The position numbers and the translations under genes were made by a program. Of a DNA stretch of 64,000 bases, positions 51,407-60,542 are shown in pieces. Position 1 is the first letter of the stretch. Each line of letters starts with the position of its first letter. Source of the DNA: Nocardia africana NBRC 100379 (lineage in GTDB: Bacteria > Actinomycetota > Actinomycetes > Mycobacteriales > Mycobacteriaceae); the NCBI RefSeq assembly GCF_001612635.1, contig NZ_BDAV01000006.1:372001-436000 (forward strand), given 5' to 3'. The notes beneath the pieces were generated by a model that saw only the letters and a list, made by a program, of their open reading frames with translations, searched no databases and was not told the origin of the DNA.

Positions 51407-53731
51407 TCAGCCACGCCGCTCGGGCAACCGAAGTCGTTTGAGCGACACCGCGTTCAGCGCGACGATGATGCTGGAGCCCGACATGGTCAGGGCAGCGATC
51501 TCCGGGCGGAGGGTGAATCCGAAGGCCGGTTCGAACACGCCCGCGGCGATCGGCAGTGCGACCGCGTTGTATCCCACCGCCCACGCCAGGTTCTGATGCA
51601 TCTTGCGCAGAGTGCCGCGTCCGATCCGCAAGGCGGTGGGCACGTCCAGAGGGTCCGATCGCATCAGCACCACATCCGCGGTGTCGATGGCCACGTCCGT
51701 GCCGGCCCCGATGGCGATGCCGAGGTCGGCCCGCGCCAGCGCGGGCGCGTCGTTCACGCCGTCGCCGACCATCGCGACTTTCCTTCCGCCGGACTGCAAT
51801 TGCGCGATGGTCTCGGCCTTGTCGCCGGGCAACACCTCCGCGATGACGGTATCGATGCCCAGTTCGGCGGCGATGCGGTCGGCGGTGGCACGATTGTCGC
51901 CGGTGAGCATCACGACTTCCACGCCCAGATCGTGCATGTCGCGCACCGCGGCGGCGGCGGTCTCGCGCGGGGCGTCGGCGATGCCGACCACCGCGACCGC
52001 CTTGTCGTCGACCGCCACCAGCACCGCGGTCTGCCCGCCGTCCGCGATCCGCGCACGGGCGCCGGCCAATTCGCCGAGTTCGATCCCCTCGCGATCCAGC
52101 AGTCGCCGGTTGCCGACCACGACGCGCTGCCCGTCGACCGTGGCGACGGCGCCGTGTCCCGGCACGTTCTCGAACTTCTCGGCCCGCGCCGAAGCGATGC
52201 CGCGCTCCTGTGCGTAGCGGACGATCGCCTGAGCCAGTGGATGTTCCGATTCCCGCTCGACGGCGGCCACCGTCGCCAGCAACTGGGGCGAGGGCTCCGC
52301 CGCCGCGGTCACGAATTCCGTGACGGCCGGCTCGCCCTTCGTCAACGTGCCGGTCTTGTCCAGCACCACCACATCGACGCGCGCCGCGGTCTCGAGCGCC
52401 AGCGCGTTCTTGAACAGCACGCCCCGGCGAGCACCCAGCCCGGTGCCGACCATGATGGCCGTGGGTGTGGCCAGACCCAGAGCGTCGGGGCAGGTGATCA
52501 CCACCACCGTGATCGCGAACAACATGGCCGTGGCGAAAGTGGCACCGGCGAGCAACCATCCCACCAGGGTGGCCGCACCACCGATCAGTGCGACCAGCAC
52601 CAGCCAGAACGCCGCGCGGTCGGCCAGCTTCTGCCCCGGCGCCTTCGAATTCTGCGCCTGCTGAACCAGATTCACGATCTGCGCCAGCGCGGTGTCGGAA
52701 CCGACCTTGTCCGCCCGCACGCGCAGGGTGCCGTCGACGTTGATGCTGGCGCCGATCACCGCAGAACCCGGCTGTTTGTGCACCGGAAGACTCTCTCCGG
52801 TCACCATCGACTCGTCGACCTCGCTGTCGCCGTCTTCCACGACACCGTCGACCGGGATCTTGGCCCCCGGCCGCACCAGTAGCAGATCGCCGACGGCGAC
52901 CTCGGCGGTGGGAATCTCCACCTCCTCGCCGTCACGCAGCACCACCGCGCGCGGTGGCGCGAGGTCGAGCAGTGTGCGGATGGCGTCGGTGGCGCCGCCG
53001 CGGGCCCGCATCTCGAACCAGTGCCCGAGCAGCACGAAGGTGGCGAGCATCGTCGACGCCTCGTAGAAGACCTCCCCGCCGCCGGTGAGCGTGATCGCGA
53101 GCGAATACAGCCATCCCGCCCCGATGGCGACCGCGACCAGCACCATCATGTCGAGGGTCCGCGCCCGCAGCGCCTGCCACGCACCGGTGAAGAAGATCGT
53201 CGACGAATAGCCGATCACCGGCAGGCTCAGGATCAGCGCCCACACGTCCTGGCGCAGCCCGAACGGCACCGGCAGATCGATGCCGAACATGTCCGTCGCC
53301 ATCGGCGACCACACCATCACGAGCACAGAGAACACCAGCGCGACCAGGAATCGGTTGCGCATGTCGGCGGCCATCGCGGCCATCGACATGTCGTGGTGAT
53401 CGTGGGTGCCGTGGTGGTCGTGCGCGGGTTCCGCGGGTTCGTGCCGGTGCCCGTCGCCGGGGTGGGACGGCTCGGCCAGCGGGTCGCAGACGTGCCGGGG
53501 AACCGATCGGCCGGAGCAGTGAATGCCGCAGTCGCGCAACCATTCCCGCAAGTCCTGGACGGAGGTCCGGCCCGGGTCGAAGCCGACCGTCGCGGTCTGG
53601 GCGGCGGGATTGACCGTGGCCTCGAGGACGCCGGGGCGGCGTTGCAGGACCCGGGTGGCGACCTCCCGGCGGCTCGCCCAGTGCAGGCCGTTCAGATCCA
53701 GTACCACGGTTTCGTGGCCGTTGCCGTCCAT
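51407..53731 (-). CDS. Copper-type P1B ATPase with CPD motif
   Basis: A 774-aa heavy-metal ATPase. The N-terminal HMA domain is degenerate: GLHWASR stands where GMxCxxC is expected. A His-rich stretch (residues 89-115, HPGDGHRHE...[11 protein letters not shown]) follows. TGES is at 311-314, the phosphorylation site DKTGT at 458-462, HP in [10 protein letters not shown], and GDGVND. The ion-binding motif in the sixth helix is Cys-Pro-Asp (CPD, 414-416) rather than CPC, CPH or SPC. The last helices have [10 protein letters not shown] and MSGSS, as in Cu+ pumps. A CsoR-like operator precedes the gene. ATG 53731 has AGGAG 8 nt upstream. Confidence 0.92.
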   Translation of the reverse strand: MDGNGHETVVLDLNGLHWASRREVATRVLQRRPGVLEATVNPAAQTATVGFDPGRTSVQDLREWLRDCGIHCSGRSVPRHVCDPLAEPSHPGDGHRHEPAEPAHDHHGTHDHHDMSMAAMAADMRNRFLVALVFSVLVMVWSPMATDMFGIDLPVPFGLRQDVWALILSLPVIGYSSTIFFTGAWQALRARTLDMMVLVAVAIGAGWLYSLAITLTGGGEVFYEASTMLATFVLLGHWFEMRARGGATDAIRTLLDLAPPRAVVLRDGEEVEIPTAEVAVGDLLLVRPGAKIPVDGVVEDGDSEVDESMVTGESLPVHKQPGSAVIGASINVDGTLRVRADKVGSDTALAQIVNLVQQAQNSKAPGQKLADRAAFWLVLVALIGGAATLVGWLLAGATFATAMLFAITVVVITCPDALGLATPTAIMVGTGLGARRGVLFKNALALETAARVDVVVLDKTGTLTKGEPAVTEFVTAAAEPSPQLLATVAAVERESEHPLAQAIVRYAQERGIASARAEKFENVPGHGAVATVDGQRVVVGNRRLLDREGIELGELAGARARIADGGQTAVLVAVDDKAVAVVGIADAPRETAAAAVRDMHDLGVEVVMLTGDNRATADRIAAELGIDTVIAEVLPGDKAETIAQLQSGGRKVAMVGDGVNDAPALARADLGIAIGAGTDVAIDTADVVLMRSDPLDVPTALRIGRGTLRKMHQNLAWAVGYNAVALPIAAGVFEPAFGFTLRPEIAALTMSGSSIIVALNAVSLKRLRLPERRG

Positions 53732-53770
53732 GTGCACGACTCCTCTCGACAGGCGAGCGACTACCACACC

Positions 53771-53791
53771 ATATACCCGCTGGGGGTATAT
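53771..53791. promoter_or_regulatory. CsoR-like copper-responsive operator
   Basis: ATATACCC and GGGTATAT form a perfect 8-bp inverted repeat with a 5-bp spacer, matching the TACCC/GGGTA operator type of CsoR repressors. It lies 39 bp before the P-type ATPase start. No csoR gene is in this window. Confidence 0.7.
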
Positions 53792-53917
53792 GCCAACCGC
53801 GGCGCTCTTACCAGCCCCGGAAGGTCGGGGCTCGCCACCCTCATGGGCTGTCGTTAACATGGTCGGCTCGGGGGTGACTATTCGGCGAAGGTTTTGTCTC
53901 GGGCGGCGGAGGTTCCG

Positions 53918-55000
53918 GTGAGGGTTTCGAACTCCCGCGGCGGGCGCGACACCGTCGATATCGCGCTGGTGGTGCCCGGTAGCGGACCGGCGGGACTGTT
54001 CGGACCGTCCTGTGAGGCGTGCGCCGCACTGGCGGTGGAGGACATCAATCGCGCGGGCGGAATTCTCGATCGGCCGGTGCGATTGCACACTGTCGATTCG
54101 GGCGCGCCGCTGCCGCTGCTGGCCGAACGCATCGATCGCATGATCGGCACCGGCGCCGTCGACGGCGTGGTCGGCTGGCATCTGTCCAATGCCCGCCGGG
54201 TGCTGACGCCCCGCACGGCCGGACGGGTGCCCTACGTCTACACCACGTTCTACGAGGGTGGCGAGAATGCCGACGGCGTGTACATGGTCGGCGAGACGCC
54301 CGATCACCAGTTGTTTCCCGCGCTGCGCTGGCTGCGCGCGGAGCAGGGCATTCGCCGCTGGTGCATCGTCGGCAACGATTACGTGTGGCCGCGCGAAACC
54401 GCCCGGGTCACCCGCGAGGCGGCGGCATTCGGTGATATCGACATCGTCGGCGAGGCGTTCGTCCCGCTCGGCAGTCGCGCCTTCGGTCCCGCCCTCGACC
54501 TGATTCGCCGCTCCTCGGCGCAAGGGGTGCTGCTGTTGCTGGTCGGCGCCGACTGCGCCGCGTTCAATCGCGCCTTCGCCCGCGCGGGTCTCGACGAGCA
54601 TCGATTGCGGCTGAGCATGATGATCGGCGAGGACGTCCTGTACGCGGGCGGACCGGACAGCACCCGCGGATTGTTCACCGCCTCAGGCTATTTCGAGAGC
54701 GTGGTCTCGCCCGAGGCGATGGATTTCGGCAGCCGCTACACGGCGCGGTACGGCACCTTCGCTCCGGCGCTGAACAACATCGGCGAATCCTGTTACGAGG
54801 GCCTGCTGCTGTTCGCCTCGCTGGCGGAGGCGGCGCGCAGCCTCGACGTGCGCGCTATCGAGCGCCATGCCGCCCGCGTACGCTACGGCGGCCCGCGCGG
54901 TGAGGTGAAGGTGCGCGGCGCCCACACCACCCAGCCGGTCTACCTCGCCGATGCCGACGGCGTCGACTTCGACGTGGTGAGCGAATTGCGCCGCGCCTGA
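53918..55000 (+). CDS. AmiC-like amide/urea-binding periplasmic-fold protein
   Basis: A 360-aa protein with the Peripla_BP_5/6 fold ([73 protein letters not shown]). This matches AmiC/FmdD/UrtA-type binding proteins for small amides or urea. There is no signal peptide or lipobox, so it is probably cytoplasmic like AmiC, a ligand sensor, rather than a transporter subunit. No permease or ATPase genes are adjacent. GTG 53918 (GGAGG 5 nt upstream) is chosen; a TTG eight codons earlier is possible. Confidence 0.85.
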   Translation: MRVSNSRGGRDTVDIALVVPGSGPAGLFGPSCEACAALAVEDINRAGGILDRPVRLHTVDSGAPLPLLAERIDRMIGTGAVDGVVGWHLSNARRVLTPRTAGRVPYVYTTFYEGGENADGVYMVGETPDHQLFPALRWLRAEQGIRRWCIVGNDYVWPRETARVTREAAAFGDIDIVGEAFVPLGSRAFGPALDLIRRSSAQGVLLLLVGADCAAFNRAFARAGLDEHRLRLSMMIGEDVLYAGGPDSTRGLFTASGYFESVVSPEAMDFGSRYTARYGTFAPALNNIGESCYEGLLLFASLAEAARSLDVRAIERHAARVRYGGPRGEVKVRGAHTTQPVYLADADGVDFDVVSELRRA

Positions 55001-56379
55001 ACCGGATTCGGCTTCTCCGCGGCCGCGGACCGCGGCGCGAGAGGATCGTCCGGCCGGAGCCGCCCGATGAGTAGCACGATGCCCGCGCAGCCGATACCGA
55101 TTCCGGCGGCGACGATCCCCGGCACCGCGGTGACGGCGGCCTCCGCGCTGCGGAACCAGGTATGCGAATATTCGATCCTGCCGAGGTCGCGGCCCTGCAG
55201 GGCCACGCCCGCGGAGGGCACGAACAGGATGACGATTCCGACGACCGCACTGGTCGCCCGCGGGCCGATCGCACACCCCAGGGCATAGCCGGCCACCGCT
55301 GCCAGTGCGATACAACTCGGCACGGTCACCGCCGCGGTCGGCACGTCCACCAGCGCGGCACTCACCGCGGCCGCGATCGACAGCGCGACCGATCCCGCGA
55401 CGGCCGGCAACGGCAGGCGAATGCGCCATCCGGCGTAGAGCCCGGCGCCCGCGGCCGCGACCACCAGCACCGTCGACCAGGCCGGCCGCGGAACGGTCAG
55501 CAGCGCCGACCCCGCCGAGGCGAAGGCCACCATGACCACGATCAGCATGCCGTCGCGTTCGGGAAGCAGCAGCGCCGCCACCGCGGTCGCGAGCAGCAGC
55601 AGCGCCCCGCCCACCAGGATCGACACGACCGCGCCGCCGCGGGCCATCCACACGGAGGTGCCCAGCGTCGCGGAGACGATCACGACCGCGGACACCACCG
55701 GTTTCAGCGGCACCACCGCGCTGTTGTCCGGTTCCGGTCGCTGTTCCTGGCGAAACAGCACGGCTGTGAGGAGCATCAATCCGAGGGCGGCGAGAATCAT
55801 CCAGACCGGAGGCGCCCCGCGCAGGATGCCCTCCCCCGGCACGGTGGAGGCGAAATCCGGCGCCTGGGTGAGGTCGGCGAACAGGATCGAAGCCAGCGCA
55901 CCGAACAGATATCCCCCGGCCGGGGCCCGCCGATGCCAGACCGCCGCGGCCAGACAGCCCAGGATCACTCCGGCGAGCATCGAGTCGACGTAGTTGAGCG
56001 TCGACAGCGTCCGGGTCTCCAATCGCACGAGCAGGGTGTGGTTCACCAGCATCGCCGCGGTCGCGCAGAAGACGGTGCACCAGGCCAGGCGGCTGTTGCC
56101 GATCGCCGCGGACACCGAGACCGCGATGACGGCGATGAGCGCGCCGGCGGTCAGCGCCAGCGGCATGTTGAAGATCAGCAGGTCGACCTGCAACGCCGAC
56201 CCCGGCGACAGCCAGGACTGGCTGATCGGCATCATCATGGCCAGCCCGGCGATCCCGGCGCTGACGCTCGCGGCCGAGGTTTCCGCCGCCACTCGCAGCC
56301 ATTGCGCGTCGGCGATACCGGCCGACAACCGTTGTACGTGGCCCCGGATATCCGGGGAACCGAAAGTCACAGCACTCAT
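54940..56379 (-). CDS. Large multi-pass membrane protein
   Basis: A 479-aa protein with about 12-13 membrane spans (examples: SAGIAGLAMMMPISQSWL, LALTAGALIAVIAVSVSAAIG, ILVGGALLLLATAVAALLL, GIVAAGIGIGCAGIVLLIG). The C-terminal tail of about 35 residues is polar ([20 protein letters not shown]). I do not recognise a characterised family; homologues in mycobacteria and nocardiae are annotated as conserved membrane proteins. Its 3' end overlaps the convergent AmiC-like gene by 61 bp, so the last 20 residues are coded on both strands. Confidence 0.8.
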   Translation of the reverse strand: MSAVTFGSPDIRGHVQRLSAGIADAQWLRVAAETSAASVSAGIAGLAMMMPISQSWLSPGSALQVDLLIFNMPLALTAGALIAVIAVSVSAAIGNSRLAWCTVFCATAAMLVNHTLLVRLETRTLSTLNYVDSMLAGVILGCLAAAVWHRRAPAGGYLFGALASILFADLTQAPDFASTVPGEGILRGAPPVWMILAALGLMLLTAVLFRQEQRPEPDNSAVVPLKPVVSAVVIVSATLGTSVWMARGGAVVSILVGGALLLLATAVAALLLPERDGMLIVVMVAFASAGSALLTVPRPAWSTVLVVAAAGAGLYAGWRIRLPLPAVAGSVALSIAAAVSAALVDVPTAAVTVPSCIALAAVAGYALGCAIGPRATSAVVGIVILFVPSAGVALQGRDLGRIEYSHTWFRSAEAAVTAVPGIVAAGIGIGCAGIVLLIGRLRPDDPLAPRSAAAEKPNPVQARRNSLTTSKSTPSASAR

Positions 56380-56545
56380 GCCGGACTCCGTCCCCAGCAG
56401 GTAACGCCTGGTCGTGACTTCCCCGCCGATTCGTTAGCCGAATGATTGCGGGACCGACACTACCGGAGCACGAAAGCCCTCTTTCAGCAGCTGATCACCC
56501 GGTAAGAGCGAAAATAGACAATTCGATGATGATTTGCTAACGATA

Positions 56546-56590
56546 CGGTCGCGGCGGGTATAGGTTTCGTATCAATTCCCGCCGCGACCG
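56546..56590. repeat. 13-bp inverted repeat in intergenic DNA
   Basis: CGGTCGCGGCGGG and CCCGCCGCGACCG pair perfectly around a 19-nt AT-rich loop (TATAGGTTTCGTATCAATT). It lies about 105 bp beyond the 51-codon ORF at 56696 (transcribed leftward) and could be that gene's terminator. The rest of 56380-56695 shows nothing else. Confidence 0.6.
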
Positions 56591-56695
56591 CGTGTCACCG
56601 CCCGTTCACCGCGATCGCCGCCGGTATTCACGGGCGCGCCCGTTGCCGGATCGTGTCCGAGATCCCTGACTCACCGGCTACGGGCGCCACGTGGA

Positions 56696-56851
56696 CTACC
56701 GGGCTATCTCGTCGGCGGGCGCCTCCCCGCCCTCGGGTCCGGCCGGGGAACTCGCACTGCGAAACAGCGGACGATGCGCCACCCCGCCGGCAGGTGCCGG
56801 CGTCTCGATGGGTACCGGACTGTGGCTGAACAGATTCGGCTGCTCACTCAT
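56696..56851 (-). CDS. Candidate 51-aa small protein
   Basis: ATG 56851 is preceded by GAAGGA with an 8-nt spacer. The ORF encodes 51 residues beginning MSEQPNLFSHSPVPIETPAP and ending EAPADEIAR: Pro/Ala-rich, acidic at the end, with no membrane span or signal. The codon pattern (GC-rich third positions) looks genuine. A 13-bp hairpin downstream could terminate it. It resembles no family I know. Its first four residues match those of the DUF5313 protein upstream (MSEQ), probably by chance. Confidence 0.5.
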   Translation of the reverse strand: MSEQPNLFSHSPVPIETPAPAGGVAHRPLFRSASSPAGPEGGEAPADEIAR

Positions 56852-57058
56852 ATCGGATGTCCTTCAGATTCTCACCATCGACGGCCCGTCGGGCCAGCGA
56901 ATCGGCCGCACCGCTCGCGCGCACAGCGCACTGTGCGATTACCGACAGCACTTACAGTACACCCCCGATAACCGACCGCGGGCGCGACGAGCCGGACCGG
57001 TCACTCGGGTCACGGCGCGGAATCGGTTCGGCGGGCACACATTCCGCGACCGCAACGG

Positions 57059-57436
57059 TCAGCCGCGCCCGTGCCGTAGTTCGTACTGCTCGCGTTCGGC
57101 GGCCGCGCGCTGCCGTTCGGCGACGTCGGCCAGTTCGGGATCGAGCCCGTGCTTGAGCAGGCGATGACGCCGGTACACGTACATCAGCGCGATGGTGAAG
57201 TAGACCAGCGGGACGTACAGCAGCGCAGCCATCGACAGTCCGATCCACAGCGGGCCCGGGACCAGGAGAAAAAGGCACAGCACGGGGATGATCGGGACCA
57301 GGAACCGCACCAGGTAGCGACGCGCGGCGCCCGGGCCGGTCAGATCGCGAAGGACCCACTGCTGCATCGAGGGCGGCAGGGTGGCCCCGCAGATATAGCG
57401 CACGCGCTGAACCGGATTCGGCTTCTGCTCACTCAT
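57059..57436 (-). CDS. DUF5313 family membrane protein
   Basis: A 125-aa protein. NPVQRVRYICGATLPPSMQQWVLRDLTGPGA is the DUF5313 N-terminal signature, followed by two membrane spans (FLVPIIPVLCLFLLVPGPLW; AALLYVPLVYFTIALMYVY) and YRRHRLLKHGLDPELAD. The family is restricted to mycolic-acid actinobacteria and its role is unknown. It overlaps the end of the upstream MarR gene by 8 bp, so both are on one transcript controlled by the palindrome at 57934. Confidence 0.88.
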   Translation of the reverse strand: MSEQKPNPVQRVRYICGATLPPSMQQWVLRDLTGPGAARRYLVRFLVPIIPVLCLFLLVPGPLWIGLSMAALLYVPLVYFTIALMYVYRRHRLLKHGLDPELADVAERQRAAAEREQYELRHGRG

Positions 57437-57905
57437 CGGTAGCTCCCTGGGTATCGGCGAGCGCGGCTCGCCGGGCGGCCTCGTTGACGCGGGTCAGCAC
57501 CTCGCGCAGTTCCTCCAGATCGGCCAGGCTCACACCCAGCCGCCGCACGACCGCCGGCGGGATCTGCTCGGCCCGGCGGCGCAGCGCCCACCCGTCCTCG
57601 GTCAGGTCGATCAGCAGTGTGCGTTCGTCGCGCGGATCACGGTGGCGGGTGATGAGGCCGGCCGCTTCGAGCCGCTTGAGTAGCGGAGACAGCGTGGCGG
57701 AATCGAGTTGGATCGCCTCGGCGATCGCCTTCACCGACATCGGGGCCTCACCCCACAGCGCCAGCATCACCAGATACTGCGGATGGGTCAGCCCCAAGGG
57801 CTCGAGCAGCGGGCGATACACCGTCAGCACCGATCGATTCGCGACGGCCAGGGCGAAACACACCTGCCGGTCCAGCCGCAACGGATCCTCGACGTCGGTC
57901 GTCAT
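57429..57905 (-). CDS. MarR/OhrR-type regulator
   Basis: A 158-aa MarR protein from ATG 57905 (GGAGG 5 nt upstream). The N-terminal RQVCFALAVANRSV has a Cys in the place of the peroxide-sensing Cys of OhrR, and LGLTHPQYLVMLALWGEAPMSVKAIAEAIQLDSATLSPLLKRLEAAGLITRHRDPRDERTLLIDLTEDG is the OhrR-like winged helix. OhrR represses organic hydroperoxide resistance genes. No ohr gene is adjacent; the target appears to be itself plus DUF5313. It may also be a non-redox MarR. Confidence 0.9.
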   Translation of the reverse strand: MTTDVEDPLRLDRQVCFALAVANRSVLTVYRPLLEPLGLTHPQYLVMLALWGEAPMSVKAIAEAIQLDSATLSPLLKRLEAAGLITRHRDPRDERTLLIDLTEDGWALRRRAEQIPPAVVRRLGVSLADLEELREVLTRVNEAARRAALADTQGATDE

Positions 57906-57933
57906 GCCCACCTCCTCGTGTCGAGGCCAGATT

Positions 57934-57971
57934 AGCGCGCTAATAGTTAGTACACAAACTATTAGTGCGCT
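57934..57971. promoter_or_regulatory. Long MarR/OhrR operator
   Basis: AGCGCGCTAATAGTT (57934-57948) and AACTATTAGTGCGCT (57957-57971) are inverted with 14 of 15 matching positions and an 8-bp spacer. The site lies 28 bp upstream of the marR start codon, overlapping its promoter. Confidence 0.8.
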
Positions 57972-58188
57972 ATCACACAGCACCCAGCGCGACCGGCCGC
58001 ATTTCCCGACGGCCGGCCGAGCTCGTGGGTGTGATCGACCGGACCGTCTGTCCGGGCTCGCTCCGCCGGGGGATTCCAGGTTCCCGTCCGCCCTGCGGCG
58101 AGCCCGGATTGCCATAGCGGAGCCGGGCGGGTCGACATCCTCCACCGCACGCCTCACGGTCGGCGGTTGCTGTGCTGCGCAGATGAAT

Positions 58189-59088
58189 TCAGACGAGAGC
58201 CTTCTGCTTACGGATCCGCCGCTGTACATCCCGCATCATCATCTTCGTCCCGGAGAACCGAATGAACTTGGGGATGAAGCGGTTCACGAATCCCACGAAG
58301 AGGAACAGATGCTCGAATCGGCGCTGATCGGCCGCACTCCACCGCACGCCCATCTGCTCGCGGAAATGCGGAGGCAGGAATCCGGCGGTGAGGAAGCGCA
58401 GCAGGCCGCCGAAGAGCAATCGCATGGACCAGTGGATCATCCGAAGATGCAGCAGGTCACCGATATACGCCCGGAAGGCGTCGTCGACGATCACCTGACG
58501 GCAGGCCTCGACCCAGTACTCGTCGAAGTCGGCGCGCGTCTTCGGCCACATGTCGGGATGCACCTGCAGCGTGGTGCCGAAGGTGTCCGCGCCCTGATAG
58601 AACGCCTCGAGTTCCTCCGGTGACATCTTGCCGTTGATCAGCTGGTGGGAGTCCTCGAAGCCGATGTAGATACAGGCCGCGACATACAGCTGCAGATTCC
58701 GGTCGAAGGCGTTGTACTTCACCTTCGCGCCGGGCTGGGACCGCACCTGCCGATGCGCGACGTTCACCGCCTCCCGGAATTCCTTCTTCTCCTCGGGCGT
58801 CCCGAGAATCGCCACGGCCAGATACGAAGCCGTGGTGCGCAGCCGCTTCCACGGATGCACCATGAGCGCACCGGATTCCACGGTGCTCTCCATGACACCG
58901 GCCGCCACCGCGGGGTGCGCGAACTGCATCGCGACGTTGGCCGCGGCGCCGGCGAACATCCAGAAGTCCAGGGCGTCGGGCAGTTGCGCGGGGCGCTTGC
59001 GCGGTGAGCGATGGAAGTCCGGAATGTGAATGCGCGTCTGCGCCAAGGTCCGCGGCGGCGTCTGCGCGACATGCGTTGCCGTTGTCAT
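58189..59088 (-). CDS. Oxygenase MpaB family (DUF2236) protein
   Basis: A 299-aa protein from ATG 59088 (AGAGGA upstream). The DUF2236/MpaB core is seen in MFAGAAANVAMQFAHPAVAAGVMEST and NAFDRNLQLYVAACIYIGFEDSHQLINGKMSPEELEAFYQ; the conserved His and Arg residues are those that bind heme b in latex-clearing protein and MpaB. It may therefore be a heme oxygenase acting on terpenoid or polyisoprene-like molecules; that is inference. A 350-bp space with a short TetR gene lies upstream, whose product could regulate it. Confidence 0.88.
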   Translation of the reverse strand: MTTATHVAQTPPRTLAQTRIHIPDFHRSPRKRPAQLPDALDFWMFAGAAANVAMQFAHPAVAAGVMESTVESGALMVHPWKRLRTTASYLAVAILGTPEEKKEFREAVNVAHRQVRSQPGAKVKYNAFDRNLQLYVAACIYIGFEDSHQLINGKMSPEELEAFYQGADTFGTTLQVHPDMWPKTRADFDEYWVEACRQVIVDDAFRAYIGDLLHLRMIHWSMRLLFGGLLRFLTAGFLPPHFREQMGVRWSAADQRRFEHLFLFVGFVNRFIPKFIRFSGTKMMMRDVQRRIRKQKALV

Positions 59089-59438
59089 GCGAGTCCTCTC
59101 TCGGAACGTTTCGCCGGCGCGACCGGAGATGCGCCGGGCCCCGCGCTCCGGGCGCGGGCGGTGCCGCCGGGATCGGCGACACCATGCGACACGGGAGACC
59201 GAGGGGCCCACCCGGCCGACCGGCTCGTTTCGGAGCCGACGCGACAGCCACCGACGCGCGGTAACCGGCGCTCTCGCGGATTTCTCCCTCTGCCACGGCG
59301 ACACTCCCTCGGCCCCTCCTCGGGGTCGGCCCGGCGCTCACTATGTTACTAGCAATTCTCATATGATCAACCGGTCGACCCGCGGTATACCCAGTACTTC
59401 TGTCTACTAAGTTTCGGCAAATTCATCCGATGTCACGT

Positions 59439-59792
59439 CTATCGCGCGGCAAGCCGTCCGAACAACGTTTCGGCGTCGTGGCCCAGCACCTCCGCGGGCA
59501 GCGTCACCGCCGTGACCGCGGCCGCGGACAAGCGCAGCAGTTCCTCGCGGAACAGCGCGTATTTGCTCGGGTAGTGCCGGTACAGCGCGGCCGAGGAAAT
59601 CCCCAGCCGGGCGGCGATATCGTCCAAGCTCACGCCGTGATAGCCGAGCGATCCGAAGGCCGCCGCCGAGGCGGAGGCGATCTGCGCCCGGCGGTTCTTG
59701 GGCCGGCGGCGAATCACCCGCTCGGGATTGTGCGTGGCCGGCGCCGTCGCCCTCGCGCGACCGTCCTGAGCGCGACTCACACTGTCTGCCAA
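59439..59792 (-). CDS. TetR-type DNA-binding protein, C-terminally short
   Basis: A 117-aa protein. Residues 30-92 are a full TetR HTH domain (NRRAQIASASAAAFGSLGYHGVSLDDIAARLGISSAALYRHYPSKYALFREELLRL), but only about 25 residues follow, whereas TetR proteins are about 190-220 aa. The stop codon follows LFGRLAAR. No other frame downstream resembles a ligand domain, so the rest seems deleted rather than frameshifted. It may be a pseudogene or a ligand-free repressor. It is 18 bp after the mas-type gene in the same direction. The gap 59089-59438 holds no other gene. Confidence 0.7.
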   Translation of the reverse strand: MADSVSRAQDGRARATAPATHNPERVIRRRPKNRRAQIASASAAAFGSLGYHGVSLDDIAARLGISSAALYRHYPSKYALFREELLRLSAAAVTAVTLPAEVLGHDAETLFGRLAAR

Positions 59793-59810
59793 TCTGTTTC
59801 GCGCAGAACG

Positions 59811-60536
59811 CTAGGGCTGCGGCAGCGGAGTCAGCGGCGTGCTGATCTTGTCGACCAGCCAGCGGTCGCCCTGCTTCTGCAGTCGCATCACCGTCGACAG
59901 CTGTCCCGGTTCCGGTTTGCCCTGGGTGCCCAGGCTGGTGATGGTCTGGCCGATCACCACGATCGCCTCCGCGGAATTCTTGTCCCCGGAGCGGATCGCG
60001 CACTGCACATCGGTCGACTTCGCGACGACCTCCCCCTTGGCCAGGACGTCGCTGAGGTCCTTGCTGTTGGATTCGAACTGCTTCTTCCACTCACCGGAAG
60101 CGCCGGCCAGCACATCGCGGACGTACTGGTCGAGGTGTTTCGAATCGTAGGTCGAGACCACGGGACCGTAGGCGCAGGCGGCCTGGCGGGCCTGCGCCTG
60201 TGCCTCCAGCACCTCCTCGTGATCCTTGTTCTGCAGGTAGAAGTAGATGCTGGTGCCGATCGCGGCGCCCAGCACCACGGCCACCGCCGCCCGCAGGCCG
60301 ATCCGCACGCCGCGTCCCCCGGCAGCCGGACGCAGGCGTGCCGGCAAGGAAACCTTCGCCACGGGTGTCGTTTCCACCGGCTTCGCCGCACCGGGCTGTG
60401 AGCCGGTGGTATCGGATGTCCCCGCCGCATCCGATCCGGCCCGCTCGGACGTCGCGGCCGTCTCCGGCTCGTCGACGGCCTCGGTCGTGGGTCCGCGCTC
60501 CTCGGCGCATCCGTTTTCCTTGTCGCTCATCGACAT
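59811..60536 (-). CDS. Mce-associated membrane protein (Mas-type)
   Basis: A 241-aa protein with an acidic N-terminal cytoplasmic tail (about 75 residues), one membrane span (IGLRAAVAVVLGAAIGTSIYFYL) and an extracytoplasmic domain with Cys in ARQAACAYGPVVSTYD and TDVQCAIRSG. This layout, with LDQYVRDVLAGASGEWKKQFE, matches Mas proteins that stabilise Mce complexes. The start could be ATG 60536 or ATG 60530; AGGAG fits the second (9 nt) better. It is the last-but-one gene of the mce operon, 6 bp after mceF. Confidence 0.9.
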   Translation of the reverse strand: MSMSDKENGCAEERGPTTEAVDEPETAATSERAGSDAAGTSDTTGSQPGAAKPVETTPVAKVSLPARLRPAAGGRGVRIGLRAAVAVVLGAAIGTSIYFYLQNKDHEEVLEAQAQARQAACAYGPVVSTYDSKHLDQYVRDVLAGASGEWKKQFESNSKDLSDVLAKGEVVAKSTDVQCAIRSGDKNSAEAIVVIGQTITSLGTQGKPEPGQLSTVMRLQKQGDRWLVDKISTPLTPLPQP

Positions 60537-60542
60537 TCGCTC

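Noticed and set aside
51596..52882. Long plus-strand open frame opposite the P-type ATPase
   Set aside because: Composition (Gln/His/Arg-rich) and lack of domains mark it as a shadow of the ATPase gene.
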